The notes under the pieces are model-generated. The model was not told the DNA's origin. It did not search any database and worked only from the letters and a program-made list of their open reading frames with translations. Shown one piece after another: positions 9,039 to 17,950 of a stretch of DNA of 64,000 bases. Within the stretch, counting starts at the first letter, position 1. Each line of letters opens with the position of its first letter. The position numbers and the translations under genes are program-made. The stretch lies in assembly GCF_002803065.1 (NCBI RefSeq), contig NZ_NNBL01000001.1:284734-348733 (forward strand). Direction: 5' to 3'. Source of the DNA: Streptomyces sp. CB01635 (GTDB taxonomy: Bacteria > Actinomycetota > Actinomycetes > Streptomycetales > Streptomycetaceae).

Positions 9039-9809
9039 TCAATGACCCCGTTGCGCCGTTCCGAAGGCGGAGCGCAGCGCGGGGTCGGATACTGCGCGGA
9101 CGCCGTGCACGGCGACGGCGGTCAGCAGGGCGGCCTCCCCGACCCCTTCGCGTACGCCCCTCGGCAGGGCGCCGATCAGCCGCTGCCCGGTGGGTGAGGC
9201 CCAGCGCGTGTAGGGGTGGACCTCGAAGCGGGCGATCGCCAGACAGGACAGCGTGAGGATCAGGGGCAGCGCGAACCACGCGGCGATCAGCACGCCGTCG
9301 CCGGGCTCCCCGCCCGGCATCGTCAGCGATACGGCGGCCAGGACCACGACGGCGAGCGCGGCGGCCCGCACCTGGCGGACCGCGGCCGCGACCCCGCCGC
9401 GCGCGCCGTCGGGAACGGCGAGGCCCGCCGCGACGAGCCGGTCGGCCAGCGCCCGTACCGCGTCCGCGGCCGCCGTCGCCCGGCGCACCGCCCCTATCCG
9501 CGACTGCCCGTCCGGACCGATGGCGCCGATCACCGAGCGCTCGATGTCGTCGCCGCCGACCGGGTCGACCACGGTGGCCCAGCCGGTGTGCGCGAGCAGC
9601 AGCCGCCGGCTGCGCGCCATCGAGACGAGGGTCAGATCGGCGACCCGGAAGGGGCCGCCCGACAGGAACGCGGCCTCGTACAGCGTCAGTTCGTGCGCGC
9701 CGCCGCCGGCCGGCTCGCCGTGCGCGGCGTGCACCGCGGCGAGGCAGAGGCGCGCGCAGGACAGAAAGGCGGCGGCGCAGGCCATGAGCAGGAACAGGAG
9801 CCAGAACAT
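9039..9809 (-). CDS. TIGR04222 domain-containing membrane protein
   Basis: A 256-residue protein with an N-terminal membrane anchor (MFWLLFLLMACAAAFLSC), the LTLYEAAFLSGGP..VADLTLVSMARSRRLLL helix-turn signature of the TIGR04222 family, and a hydrophobic hairpin around LAVVVLAAVSLTM and AAWFALPLILTLSCLAI. Function is unknown. It lies beside the DUF692 and DUF4142 genes; TIGR04222 and DUF692 genes are often adjacent in Streptomyces, which suggests a shared pathway. Confidence 0.82.
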   Translation of the reverse strand: MFWLLFLLMACAAAFLSCARLCLAAVHAAHGEPAGGGAHELTLYEAAFLSGGPFRVADLTLVSMARSRRLLLAHTGWATVVDPVGGDDIERSVIGAIGPDGQSRIGAVRRATAAADAVRALADRLVAAGLAVPDGARGGVAAAVRQVRAAALAVVVLAAVSLTMPGGEPGDGVLIAAWFALPLILTLSCLAIARFEVHPYTRWASPTGQRLIGALPRGVREGVGEAALLTAVAVHGVRAVSDPALRSAFGTAQRGH

Positions 9810-9921
9810 GGCGTTTTTCTATGCCACGCGCTCGGGTGGCGCCACGGCTTGTTCACCATATGGACAGAGCGTCGTCGGTATGTGACGTTCCGTTTGTCGT
9901 GCCCGGTTGAGTCAGGTCGTG

Positions 9922-10665
9922 TCAGGGCTTGGGCCGGGAGGCCGCCGGGGGCAGCGGGAAGGACGGGGAGGGGGAGAGGGGCGTCGGGGGCTCGGGGGAC
10001 GTCACCGGACCCGGCGGGGCGGGGGAGCGGGTCTCCGGTGGCGTACTCGTACCGGCGGCGTCCCGCGCGAGCGCGTCGAAGTCGACCAGGCCCGTGGACT
10101 CCAGGATCTTGATGTGGTCGAGGACGGTCTTGTTCGCGTCGTCCGCCAGGTCCCGTACGAGCGAGTTGCGTGTCGTCGCGCGGACCTGGGCGACCAGCGA
10201 GAAGACCTTCCCGTGGGCCCGGCGCAGGATGTTGGCGAACTTCCGCTCGTAGTCCTCGCCGTGCGCCGCGCTCAGCTCGGAGAGCCAGTGCTGCTGCTGG
10301 CTGCCCGGCTGGTTGGGGAGTTCGAGGCCGAGCCGCGCGGCGACCTCGCGCACGCGCGCGTCCAGGAAGGTGTGCCCCTCGACGAGGTGCTCACCCGCCG
10401 TCCGCACCGCCGTGCTCGTCCCTCTCGCCTCGGCCTGCTGGCCCGCGGGCAGCTCCCACAGGCCCGCGAGCCGGACCTTCGTGACGAACTCGCGGTCCAG
10501 CGCCGACAGCGGGCCGAATCTGGTCGACACGGTCCCCTCGTCGAGCAGGTCCACGCCCGTGCCGGAGCGGTCGGCGTACGACCAGACCGGGAACACGAGA
10601 GCTGCGAGTGTGGTGACGAGCCCGGCGACGATGAGTCCGGTGCCGTTGACGAATCGGGTGCGCAT
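9922..10665 (-). CDS. DUF4142 domain-containing protein
   Basis: A 247-residue exported or membrane-anchored protein. One N-terminal hydrophobic helix (LIVAGLVTTLAALVFPVW) is followed by the ferritin-like helical DUF4142 signature: LSALDREFVTKVRLAGLWELPAG, then VRTAGEHLVEGHTFLDARV and HGKVFSLVAQVRATTRNSLVRDLA. The last 40 residues are Pro/Ser/Thr-rich. Homologues are small envelope proteins of unknown role. It lies between the TIGR04222 and DUF692 genes, all leftward, with about 100-bp gaps, so it could be expressed separately. Confidence 0.82.
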   Translation of the reverse strand: MRTRFVNGTGLIVAGLVTTLAALVFPVWSYADRSGTGVDLLDEGTVSTRFGPLSALDREFVTKVRLAGLWELPAGQQAEARGTSTAVRTAGEHLVEGHTFLDARVREVAARLGLELPNQPGSQQQHWLSELSAAHGEDYERKFANILRRAHGKVFSLVAQVRATTRNSLVRDLADDANKTVLDHIKILESTGLVDFDALARDAAGTSTPPETRSPAPPGPVTSPEPPTPLSPSPSFPLPPAASRPKP

Positions 10666-10769
10666 GGTGCCTCCTGGTGCGGCACCGCACGCTAGTCCGC
10701 CTCACGGACGTGGGCTCGGGTACCCCCGCGAATACGCCAACTGCGGTACGGGGCGCGGGGTGGCGACGC

Positions 10770-12095
10770 TCAGGCGGACCGGAGAGCCGGACGCCCCCGG
10801 TTCAGGGCGGACCGCGCCGCGCGCACCAGGCGTGCCCCCGGGTGCGCGGCCGGCGGGGTGGGCCCCGACCGCTCCCGCCACCACCGGTCCAGTTCCCGCC
10901 GCGCCCCCGCGTCCCCGGGCCCGCCGGAGTCGAGCAGGTGCTCGGCGAAGCCGAGGGCGTCACGGCGGTAGCCGCCCGTCATGGGCCGGCCCTGCGCGTA
11001 CGACAGGAACGCCGGGCGGTACGCGGCCGCGCCGAGGATCTCCGGCAGTTCGGGGGCCACCTTCGCCACGACGTCCGCCCGCTTGGCGCACAGCGCCCGG
11101 CTCTGGACCTTGAGCCGCACCCGGTCGAACCCCTCCGGCGCGGGCGTCCCCGCGACGAGGGCGGACAGGAGCGCGGCCTGCGCGAGCGCGAGCCGCTGAC
11201 GGGCGGGATCGGTCCCCTGAACAGTGTTGCCCGAAAGGAAGCGCACGGTGCGCCCATCGGCGGGCGCGGTCGCCAACGTCCCCCTGATCTCGGCGAGTTC
11301 ACGCTCCAGCTCCTGCGGAGCCGGGAAGTTCTCGTCGCGCTCCAGGAGGACTCCGGGCGGCGAGACCCGGGACGCCAGGTCGGCGAGGATGTCGAGGACG
11401 GGGCGCGGCACGGGGTGCGCGTGGCTGTCGTGCCACACGCCGTCGCGCTCGAAGCCGCCCGCCACATGCACGTACGCGATGGCCTCGACCGGCAGCTCGC
11501 CGAGCGCCTTCGCGGGATCCTCGCCGCGGTTGACGTGGTTCGTGTGCAGATTCGCCACGTCGATCAGGAGGTGGACGCCGGTGCGCTCCACCAGTTCGTA
11601 CAGGAACTGTCCCTCCGTCATCTCCTCGCCGGGCCAGGAGAACAGGGCCGCGATGTTCTCCACGGCGAGGGGTACGGGCAGTGCGTCCTGGGCGATGCGG
11701 ATGTTCTCGCAGAGCACGTCGAGGGCGTCCCTCGTGCGCGGGACCGGCAGCAGATGGCCGGCCTCCAGCGGCTGCGACGCGGTGAGCGCGCCGCCCGCCC
11801 GTACGAACGCGATGTGCTCGGTGACGAGCGGGGAACCGAGGGCCTCGGCGCGGGCCGCCAGGTCGGCGAGCCTGTCCTCGTCGGGCCGCTGCGCGCCGCC
11901 GAGGCCGAGCGAGACGCCATGCGGCACGACGGTGACGCCGCGCTCGCGCAGCCGCCGCAGGGAGTCGGGGACGTGCCCGGGGCACACGTTCTCCGCGACG
12001 GCCTCGACCCAGTCGATGCCGGGCATCGCCTCCACGGCCTCCGCGATCTCCGGACGCCAGCCGATGCCCGTACCCAGACGCTCGATCCGCTGCAT
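10770..12095 (-). CDS. DUF692 family multinuclear-iron protein
   Basis: A 441-residue protein whose first 290 residues fit the DUF692 (MbnB/TglH-like) TIM barrel: [95 protein letters not shown]. The His/Asp/Glu residues in these motifs bind iron in characterised members, which oxidise cysteine in peptides. No peptide precursor is visible next to it. The C-terminal 150 residues are an additional helical domain common in Streptomyces copies. The start at 12095 is preceded by GGAGGAGGGG. A decayed copy of this gene start lies at 13345-13413. Confidence 0.9.
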   Translation of the reverse strand: MQRIERLGTGIGWRPEIAEAVEAMPGIDWVEAVAENVCPGHVPDSLRRLRERGVTVVPHGVSLGLGGAQRPDEDRLADLAARAEALGSPLVTEHIAFVRAGGALTASQPLEAGHLLPVPRTRDALDVLCENIRIAQDALPVPLAVENIAALFSWPGEEMTEGQFLYELVERTGVHLLIDVANLHTNHVNRGEDPAKALGELPVEAIAYVHVAGGFERDGVWHDSHAHPVPRPVLDILADLASRVSPPGVLLERDENFPAPQELERELAEIRGTLATAPADGRTVRFLSGNTVQGTDPARQRLALAQAALLSALVAGTPAPEGFDRVRLKVQSRALCAKRADVVAKVAPELPEILGAAAYRPAFLSYAQGRPMTGGYRRDALGFAEHLLDSGGPGDAGARRELDRWWRERSGPTPPAAHPGARLVRAARSALNRGRPALRSA

Positions 12096-12269
12096 GGTTC
12101 CCCTCCTCCACCCCGGCCGTATGCCGTGCGATGCCGGTGTCATGACCCCGGCGGACACCGCCGAACCCCGGAGAGGGGACGTTCAGAGGTTCATTTGAGG
12201 TTCCGCGCGGCGCCCCGAGGGGCGAGCCGACACGGGGTTGCCCGAAGCGGCTCCCGGCCCCGCGGGTCG

Positions 12270-13046
12270 CTACGCCTGCTGACCGACAGGGAGGGGACAG
12301 AAGCGACTGCCCCCTTCGGTGACCACCGTCATTCCGGGGGCGATCTCCGTGAAGCCGGCGTCGTTCACCACCGGCAGCCCGGCCCGCGTCAGCGGCCCCC
12401 ACCGGTCGCGGTCGGCCACACGGACCGACAGCGGGAAGCCCGCCTCGCGCCACTCCTTGCGCTCGGTGTCCGACAGCTCCCACCAGGCCAGCTGGGCGGC
12501 GTGCCCGGCCTGGGCCATGGTCTTGCCCGCGGTCATGTCGAGCTCGGGGTTCAGCCACAGGACGGGCGCCCGGGGGTCCGGCGCGGACGGCGGCTCCGGG
12601 TCGTCGAGCTCCGTGCCGGAGACCTGCAGCCGGGCCAGATCCTTGGGCCAGCCGTCGAGCGGGACCGGCGGAAACACCCGGACCTCGGCCGACCTCCCCG
12701 TCACCGTGATCCCTTCGAGCGCCTCCGCCCTGCGCCACTCCGCGCCGCGCGCCCGCCGCACCACCTTGCGGATCCGGGCGTCCTGCCAGTCGCGCATGAC
12801 CTGCGCCCACTCGCCGTCGCCGGTCGCCCGCGGGTCGGAGAGGATCACGAGGACCGCGCGGGCCGCCGTCTCCAGCGCGTCGGTGCGGGCCGGGGGAGCG
12901 GCCTTCTCGATCCGCGCCACGAGGGGCAGCACGAACTGCGGCGCCTCGTCACGCGAGGTCCGCTCGGACCGGAAGGGGCTGTCCTGCGGCACCTCGGCAG
13001 AGGTGTCGGCGGTGTCGTTCGGGAGGGTCTGGTCGTCACTGCTCAC
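12270..13046 (-). CDS. Peptidyl-tRNA hydrolase, PTH2 family
   Basis: A 258-residue protein whose central part carries the PTH2 signature GKTMAQAGHAAQLAWW preceded by a beta strand (VLWLNPELDMTA) and followed by LSVRVADRDRW and PVVNDAGFTEIAPGMTVV. PTH2 enzymes release amino acids or peptides from drop-off peptidyl-tRNAs. The first 110 residues form an extra N-terminal helical region typical of Streptomyces versions. It is distinct from the essential Pth (type 1) and is probably an accessory enzyme. The neighbouring zinc-ribbon gene starts its stop codon 58 bp upstream and may be expressed together. Confidence 0.83.
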   Translation of the reverse strand: MSSDDQTLPNDTADTSAEVPQDSPFRSERTSRDEAPQFVLPLVARIEKAAPPARTDALETAARAVLVILSDPRATGDGEWAQVMRDWQDARIRKVVRRARGAEWRRAEALEGITVTGRSAEVRVFPPVPLDGWPKDLARLQVSGTELDDPEPPSAPDPRAPVLWLNPELDMTAGKTMAQAGHAAQLAWWELSDTERKEWREAGFPLSVRVADRDRWGPLTRAGLPVVNDAGFTEIAPGMTVVTEGGSRFCPLPVGQQA

Positions 13047-13103
13047 CGGACCAGTCTGCCAGGCGGAAGATCGGCTCCTCGCGGCCCTCTGCGGCAGCTG
13101 TGG

Positions 13104-13298
13104 TCACCCCGAGCAGGAGGTGCGCTGTGCCTCCTGCCATGCGCACACGGGGCACAGCGTCACACCCTTGTGGGACTCCGGGTACTCGGTGGGCTTGCGG
13201 CACAGCACGCACTCGGCGAACGGTTCCGTGGTCGCGCCGGCCGTTTCGGATACGTCCGGGCCCGTACGCGGACCCGGCCCGCCGCGGTGGTCAGCCAT
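13104..13298 (-). CDS. Small zinc-ribbon protein
   Basis: A 64-residue protein starting at the ATG at 13298 (MADHRGGPGPRTGPD) and carrying two CxxC pairs, CVLC and CPVC, spaced by 15 residues (KPTEYPESHKGVTL between them), a compact zinc-ribbon layout. The first 30 residues look disordered. It ends EAQRTSCSG with one extra cysteine. No catalytic motif is visible; a zinc-binding structural or nucleic-acid-binding protein is likely. It is just upstream of, and co-directional with, the PTH2 gene. Confidence 0.68.
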   Translation of the reverse strand: MADHRGGPGPRTGPDVSETAGATTEPFAECVLCRKPTEYPESHKGVTLCPVCAWQEAQRTSCSG

Positions 13299-13939
13299 GA
13301 CTCCCAGCGTAGTCCCGGCCCCGGACGGGCGGGCGGCCCCGGAGCGATGCCGGGCATCGCCTCCACGGCCTTCGCGAACTCCTCCACCCCGGCCGTATGC
13401 CGCGCGACGCCGGCGCGCAGGGCCGGGTGGTCGGCGACGCGGCCTCACCCCGGTGGAATCGGCCACAGCACTCTTCGTACGCCTCCGCAAGGCCGCAAGG
13501 GCAGGAGGGCTTGTGAGCCGGGGCGGAGCCACCCTGCCGCCGGAATTATGAGGTACGTCCGGACATGAGTTCCCTTCTGCTGCACCAACTGCTGTGTGAG
13601 ATCCGTGAACTATCTGTTCCGACACGTGCACATCGTGTGTGGGTCGCACGCACCTCCCTTCATCGAACCGTCTTTCGGACTGGCGTAAACATGCCTTGTT
13701 CCCACAACTCCCCACTCCCCAAGGTGGGTTGAGCACTTGAGCATCAGGAGTCACAAGCGTGCGTGCTTGACCCGGGCGGCCGTCCGTCCGGGGCATTGAC
13801 GGGGGAACTGATACGGGCTGTGCGGACCGGCGCGACATGACGCGTCCGGAGACCGCCGCGCGCCCGCCGTGCCGACACCTCCCCCTCTGCCGCCTCTTGG
13901 TGCCTTTCACCCGGTGCCCGAGAAGGGATAGGAGGGGGA
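13299..13939. other. Gene-poor interval upstream of the CIS operon
   Basis: This 641-bp stretch holds the degenerate DUF692-like segment at 13345-13413 and, from about 13550, a less GC-rich tract (around 13600-13740) that probably contains the CIS promoter. I find no convincing -35/-10 pair: TTGACG at 13796-13801 has no good -10 partner at normal spacing. A strong ribosome-binding sequence GGAGGGGG at 13931-13938 precedes the sheath gene. Long open frames here on either strand have no recognisable protein features. Confidence 0.6.
13345..13413 (-). pseudogene. Degenerate duplicate of the DUF692 gene start
   Basis: Bases 13345-13377 match 12014-12046 at 32 of 33 positions, and 13379-13413 match 12103-12137 at 33 of 35; the 56 bp between the source segments (12047-12102, containing the start codon and ribosome-binding site) are missing. 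The copy would read EAMPGI as in the DUF692 N-terminus and then diverges. It is a relic of duplication plus deletion. Confidence 0.7.
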
Positions 13940-15805
13940 ATGCCGACGAATGCCGTGAGCGCCGCGAGGCCGACTTACCCGGGCGTCTACGTCGAAGAGC
14001 TTCCCAGCAGCACCCGCGCCATCTCCGCCGTGACCACTTCGGTGACCGCGTTCGTGGGGCACACCCGGCGCGGCCCGCTCAACGAGCCGGTGCGCGTCAC
14101 CGGATTCGCCGAGTTCGAGCGGCGCTTCGGAGGGCTGAGCGCACAGAGCCCGCTCGCCTACGCGGTGCACCAGTTCTTCGGCAACGGCGGCTCCGTCGCC
14201 GTGGTCGTCAGGGTCGCCAAGGCCGGCAGCGGCAAGGCCGCCTGCGTCGTCCTGGAGTCCACCGAGGGCCACAGCGAGAGCCATGTTCTCGAGGTCCACG
14301 CCAAGGAACCCGGCGTGTGGGGCAACGGTCTGCGGGTCGCCGTCGACTACGACACCCCGGACTGCGACGAGACCTTCAATCTGCGGGTCTACGACGCCAA
14401 GGGCGACGCCCGCGAGAGCTTCACCGGCCTGTCCATGGACGCCGGCAGCGGAACCTACGCGCCCACCGTGATCAACGCCGGGTCGCGCCTCATCCGCGTC
14501 GACGCCGTGGACGAGGGCCGCCCCGACCCGTCCGGCACCGTCTCCAAGCCGTTCGGCCACGAACTGCCCGACCTGGCCGTCGACCTGACGGTGAAGATCG
14601 GTGACGTGGAGCGTGAGTTCCAGCTCTACGACGCCGACTGCGACGGCGAAGCCCCGTCCTCCGTGGCCGAGCTGGCGCTGCTTCTGGAGCGCAAGCTGCG
14701 GGCGCTGCCCGACGCGCCGGGCCGGCACGCCTTCGCGGGTGTCGAGGTCACGGCGTTCGGCCGGCGCGTCCAGGTCGTCGCGGGCTCCACCGACCCCGAG
14801 GACGTCGTCCGCTTCCTGGGCGAGTGCGCCAACGACCTGGGCCTGGAGGCCTCGGTCAACCCGCCGGTGTTCCCGCTGGAGGGCGGCGAGGACGGCGAGG
14901 CTCCCGGCCCGCGCGACCTCATCGGCTCCGAGGCCGACAAGACCGGCATCCAGGCGCTGCGCGGGGTGGCCGACGTCAACCTGCTGTCGCTGCCGGAGCT
15001 GGCGTCGTACGAGAAGACCGAGGACGCCCTCACCGTCGTATCCGCAGCTCAGCGGCTGTGCGAGGAGCGACGGATCTTCCTGCTGGTCGACGCGCCCAGC
15101 ACCTGGGTGAGCGTGGACTCGGCGCGGGCGGGCCTGTCCGCCTTCGACGCCGTGCGCGGCAACCACGCGGGCCTGTACTTCCCGCACCTGCAGCTCACCG
15201 ACCCCCTCACCGGGCGGCTGCGCGCCTTCCCGCCGTCCGGCGCGGTCGCCGGCGTCATCGCGCGCACCGACTCCGAGCGCGGTGTCTGGAAGGCACCGGC
15301 CGGTACGGAGGCGCAGCTCGTCGGAGTGCGCTCGCTGACCGTCGATCTGACGGACCGCGAGACGGGGCTGCTCAATCCGCTCGGTGTGAACTGCCTGCGC
15401 ACCTTCCCGCTGGCCGGTCCGCTGGTGTGGGGCGCGCGCACGCTGGAGGGCTCCGACGCCCTCGACAGCGCGTGGAAGTACGTGCCGGTGCGGCGGCTCG
15501 CGCTGCAGGTGGAGGAGAGCCTCCAACGCGGTTTGCAGTGGGTCGTGTTCGAACCCAACGACGAGAGCCTGTGGCAGCAGATCCGGCTGTCCGCCTCCTC
15601 GTATCTGCACACGCTCTTCCGCCAGGGCGCCTTCAAGGGCAGCACCCCGCGGGAGGCGTACTTCGTCAAGTGCGACAGCGAGACCACGACGGACGAGGAC
15701 GTGGCGAACGGGATCGTCAACGTGCTCGTCGGTATCGCGCCGGTCCGTCCGGCCGAGTTCGTGGTCGTCAAGATCCAGCAGACGTCCGGGCAGTTCGCTC
15801 TCTAG
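13940..15805 (+). CDS. CIS contractile sheath protein
   Basis: A 621-residue phage-tail-sheath protein, the outer contractile layer that drives the inner tube. The N-terminus PTYPGVYVEELPSSTRAISAV followed by TSVTAFVGHTRRGPLNEPV is the classic sheath start; the C-terminal region has GVNCLRTFPLAGPLVWGARTL, then FEPNDESLWQQIRLSASSYL and EAYFVKCDSETTT, all shared with T4 gp18/afp/PVC sheaths. The middle (residues about 100-370) is a variable surface-exposed insertion. It is the first gene of the CIS run, with a strong GGAGGGGG ribosome-binding sequence. Only one sheath gene is present, unlike the three of PVC/Afp. Confidence 0.95.
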   Translation: MPTNAVSAARPTYPGVYVEELPSSTRAISAVTTSVTAFVGHTRRGPLNEPVRVTGFAEFERRFGGLSAQSPLAYAVHQFFGNGGSVAVVVRVAKAGSGKAACVVLESTEGHSESHVLEVHAKEPGVWGNGLRVAVDYDTPDCDETFNLRVYDAKGDARESFTGLSMDAGSGTYAPTVINAGSRLIRVDAVDEGRPDPSGTVSKPFGHELPDLAVDLTVKIGDVEREFQLYDADCDGEAPSSVAELALLLERKLRALPDAPGRHAFAGVEVTAFGRRVQVVAGSTDPEDVVRFLGECANDLGLEASVNPPVFPLEGGEDGEAPGPRDLIGSEADKTGIQALRGVADVNLLSLPELASYEKTEDALTVVSAAQRLCEERRIFLLVDAPSTWVSVDSARAGLSAFDAVRGNHAGLYFPHLQLTDPLTGRLRAFPPSGAVAGVIARTDSERGVWKAPAGTEAQLVGVRSLTVDLTDRETGLLNPLGVNCLRTFPLAGPLVWGARTLEGSDALDSAWKYVPVRRLALQVEESLQRGLQWVVFEPNDESLWQQIRLSASSYLHTLFRQGAFKGSTPREAYFVKCDSETTTDEDVANGIVNVLVGIAPVRPAEFVVVKIQQTSGQFAL

Positions 15806-15839
15806 CGGCCCGGGATCCAGGGAGAGCTGAAGGAAATCG

Positions 15840-16364
15840 ATGGCTGAGTTCACGGTCAACGCCCATCGCTTCGACCCGTACAAGAACTTCAAGTTCCTGG
15901 TCCTGTGGGACGGACGTACGGTCGCCGGCATCAGCAAGATCAGTCCGCTGAAGCGGACCACGGAGGTCGTCAAGCACCGCCACGGCGGCGACCCCTCCTC
16001 CCCGCGCAAGTCGCCGGGGCGCTCGGAGTTCGAGGGCATCACCCTCGAACGCGGGGTGACCCACGACCCGGAGTTCGACCGCTGGGCCAACAAGGTCTGG
16101 CAGGTCGGCGCGGGCCTCGGCTCGGAGGTGTCCCTCGCGGACTTCCGCAAGGACCTCGTCATCCAGGTCCTCAACGAGGCCGGCCAGGTCGCCGTCTCGC
16201 ACAAGCTGTACCGGACCTGGCCCAGCGAGTACCAGGTCCTCGGTGAACTGGACGCCAACGCCAACGCGGTGGCCATCCAGTCGCTGAAGCTCGAGTGCGA
16301 GGGCTGGGAGCGGGACTACGAGGTGCCCGAGCCGGAGGAGCCCTCGTTCCTCAACCCGGCCTGA
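15840..16364 (+). CDS. CIS inner tube protein
   Basis: A 174-residue T4-gp19-like tube protein that stacks as hexamers inside the sheath. Features are DPYKNFKFLVLWDGRTVAGISKISPLKRTTEVVKHR early, FEGITLERGVTHDPEFDRWANKV in the middle, and YRTWPSEYQVLGELDANANAVAIQSLKLECEGWERD near the end, a pattern conserved in eCIS and phage tubes. It follows the sheath by 34 bp and is surely co-transcribed. This is the only tube gene besides the longer tube-initiator-like gene at 28316. Confidence 0.94.
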   Translation: MAEFTVNAHRFDPYKNFKFLVLWDGRTVAGISKISPLKRTTEVVKHRHGGDPSSPRKSPGRSEFEGITLERGVTHDPEFDRWANKVWQVGAGLGSEVSLADFRKDLVIQVLNEAGQVAVSHKLYRTWPSEYQVLGELDANANAVAIQSLKLECEGWERDYEVPEPEEPSFLNPA

Positions 16365-16443
16365 GCGCTCCGCCGGAAGTGCCGCGACGGGTCGTCGTTC
16401 GTCTGCGGCTTGATCGTGGCTGGTCGCGGAAATCGGGGTGGAC

Positions 16444-17172
16444 ATGGTGATCACCGGGGCGGCTGAACTGCTGGCTGCCTGGGAGGCGGGCCTTGGCGAG
16501 GCTCCGGTCGGGCGTGCGCTGCTGCTGCACCGCACGGCACGACCGGACGTCGGGGCGGAACGGCTGCCGGCGCTGCCGGTGGGCGAGCGCGAGGCGGACC
16601 TGTTCGCGCTGCGCCGGGCGCTGTTCGGCGAACGGATGCAGGTTCGCCTGGCGTGCGTGGCGTGCGGACAGGACATGGAGTTCGACCTGGACGCCGGGGA
16701 GCTCTCCGGGTCGCTGGGCGGGCGCGGCGAGTCGTCCGTACGAGTCCAACAGGACGGCTGGGACGTCGAGTTCAGGCTGCCCGGCGTCGCCGACCTGACG
16801 GCGGCGGCCCGGGCGGCGGATCCACGTACGGCCCTGTTCGCGCAATGCCTGGTCTCGGCGGTGCACGACGGGACGGCGGTGACGGCGGGGGAGTTGCCCG
16901 CGCCGGTACAGCGCCGGATCGTCGAGGCCGTCGAGGCGGCCGACCCCGGCGCCGACCTGGCGCTCAACGTGGCCTGCCCCGAGTGCGGGCAGGCCACCCG
17001 GGCCGAGCTCGACATCGCCTCCTACCTGTGGACCGAACTGGACTCCTGGGCACGGGACGTGCTGCTCGACGTCCATCTGCTCGCCACCGCCTACGGCTGG
17101 AGCGAGCCGGAGATCCTGGCGCTCAGCCCGACGCGGCGCCGCTACTACCTGGAGCTGTGTGCGGATGTCTGA
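16444..17172 (+). CDS. Cysteine-rich CIS protein, T4-type baseplate/chaperone candidate
   Basis: A 242-residue protein starting at ATG 16444 (an in-frame GTG at 16438 is an alternative). It has two separate CxxC pairs, CVACGQDMEFD near residue 75 and CPECGQATRAELD near residue 180, each followed by a beta strand, suggesting zinc binding. The C-terminus, LLATAYGWSEPEILALSPTRRRYYLEL, matches the end of T4-like baseplate or tail-chaperone proteins found after tube genes in many phage-tail-like clusters. Its stop overlaps the next start by 8 nt. Role: probably assembly chaperone or baseplate component; moderate certainty. Confidence 0.7.
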   Translation: MVITGAAELLAAWEAGLGEAPVGRALLLHRTARPDVGAERLPALPVGEREADLFALRRALFGERMQVRLACVACGQDMEFDLDAGELSGSLGGRGESSVRVQQDGWDVEFRLPGVADLTAAARAADPRTALFAQCLVSAVHDGTAVTAGELPAPVQRRIVEAVEAADPGADLALNVACPECGQATRAELDIASYLWTELDSWARDVLLDVHLLATAYGWSEPEILALSPTRRRYYLELCADV

Positions 17173-17890
17173 CTCCGAGACCCCTCAGGGCTCGCCGGAC
17201 TTCCTCGACCGGCTGCTCGCGCGGCACACCGCCCCGCGACAGGCCGTGGCGCGGGTACGGCCCCGGCTGCCCGGCCCGTTCGAGCGGGTCGAGGCGGTAC
17301 GGGCCGAGGCATCGGCATCGGAGGAGGACGCGCTGCTGTGGCCCGCGGCCACGCCGTCGGCCGTTCCGCTGCCGGATGCGCCGTCGCCGACGGCTGTGGC
17401 GGCACGGACGCACACGGAACGGGAGCGGACCGTCGTCCGCAGCGAACGGGTGGCGGAACAGCAGGGGCCACGGCCGGCGCCGGTGGTCATGGCCGAGGCG
17501 CCGCTGCTGCGGCCCGCCGCGCCACTGGCGCCGCCGCGGACTCCGCCCGAGACCGGGCGGCGTGCGGCGGGCCGGGGGCGTGCGGAGCCGGGAGCCGCGC
17601 AGTCCGCGGTGTCCGTGCCCGTCCCCCCGGGCAGGGACGCCGTTCCCCACGCCGTATCGGCGGTGCTGCCCCCCGGCGCCGCCGATACGGCGGCAACGCG
17701 CGACGCCGTACGGCAGGCCGCGGCCCGGCGACCGGCGCGGGCCGTCGAGCAGGTGGTGCAGGTGCAGATCGGGCGGCTCGAAGTGACGGCGGGCGAGGCG
17801 CCCGGCGGCGGACGGCCGCGGACGCCCGCCGCGGGGAGGGCCGGGGCGACCTTGAGCCTCACGGAATACCTGGCGCGGGGGCGCGAGTGA
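17165..17890 (+). CDS. CIS-associated hypothetical with disordered body
   Basis: A 241-residue protein starting MSDSETPQGSPDFLDRLLARHT. The first 45 residues look ordered, the middle 130 are Ala/Pro/Arg-rich and low complexity, and the end has VVQVQIGRLEVTA followed by SLTEYLARGRE. That beta-strand motif followed by a short LxxYL helix is a recurrent ending in small proteins just upstream of DUF4255 genes in actinobacterial phage-tail-like clusters. No function is known. Start overlaps the previous stop; an in-frame GTG lies 6 nt upstream. It may tether an assembly factor to the growing tube. Confidence 0.6.
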   Translation: MSDSETPQGSPDFLDRLLARHTAPRQAVARVRPRLPGPFERVEAVRAEASASEEDALLWPAATPSAVPLPDAPSPTAVAARTHTERERTVVRSERVAEQQGPRPAPVVMAEAPLLRPAAPLAPPRTPPETGRRAAGRGRAEPGAAQSAVSVPVPPGRDAVPHAVSAVLPPGAADTAATRDAVRQAAARRPARAVEQVVQVQIGRLEVTAGEAPGGGRPRTPAAGRAGATLSLTEYLARGRE

Positions 17891-17950
17891 ACCGCGAACA
17901 CGGATCAGTACGACGACCAGCAGTCCGAGAGGAACCGAGGAACTGACGCC

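Noticed and set aside
13795..13825. Sigma-70-type promoter for the CIS operon
   Set aside because: TTGACG at 13796 lacks a -10 element at acceptable spacing; the nearby GATACG is only about 8 nt away.
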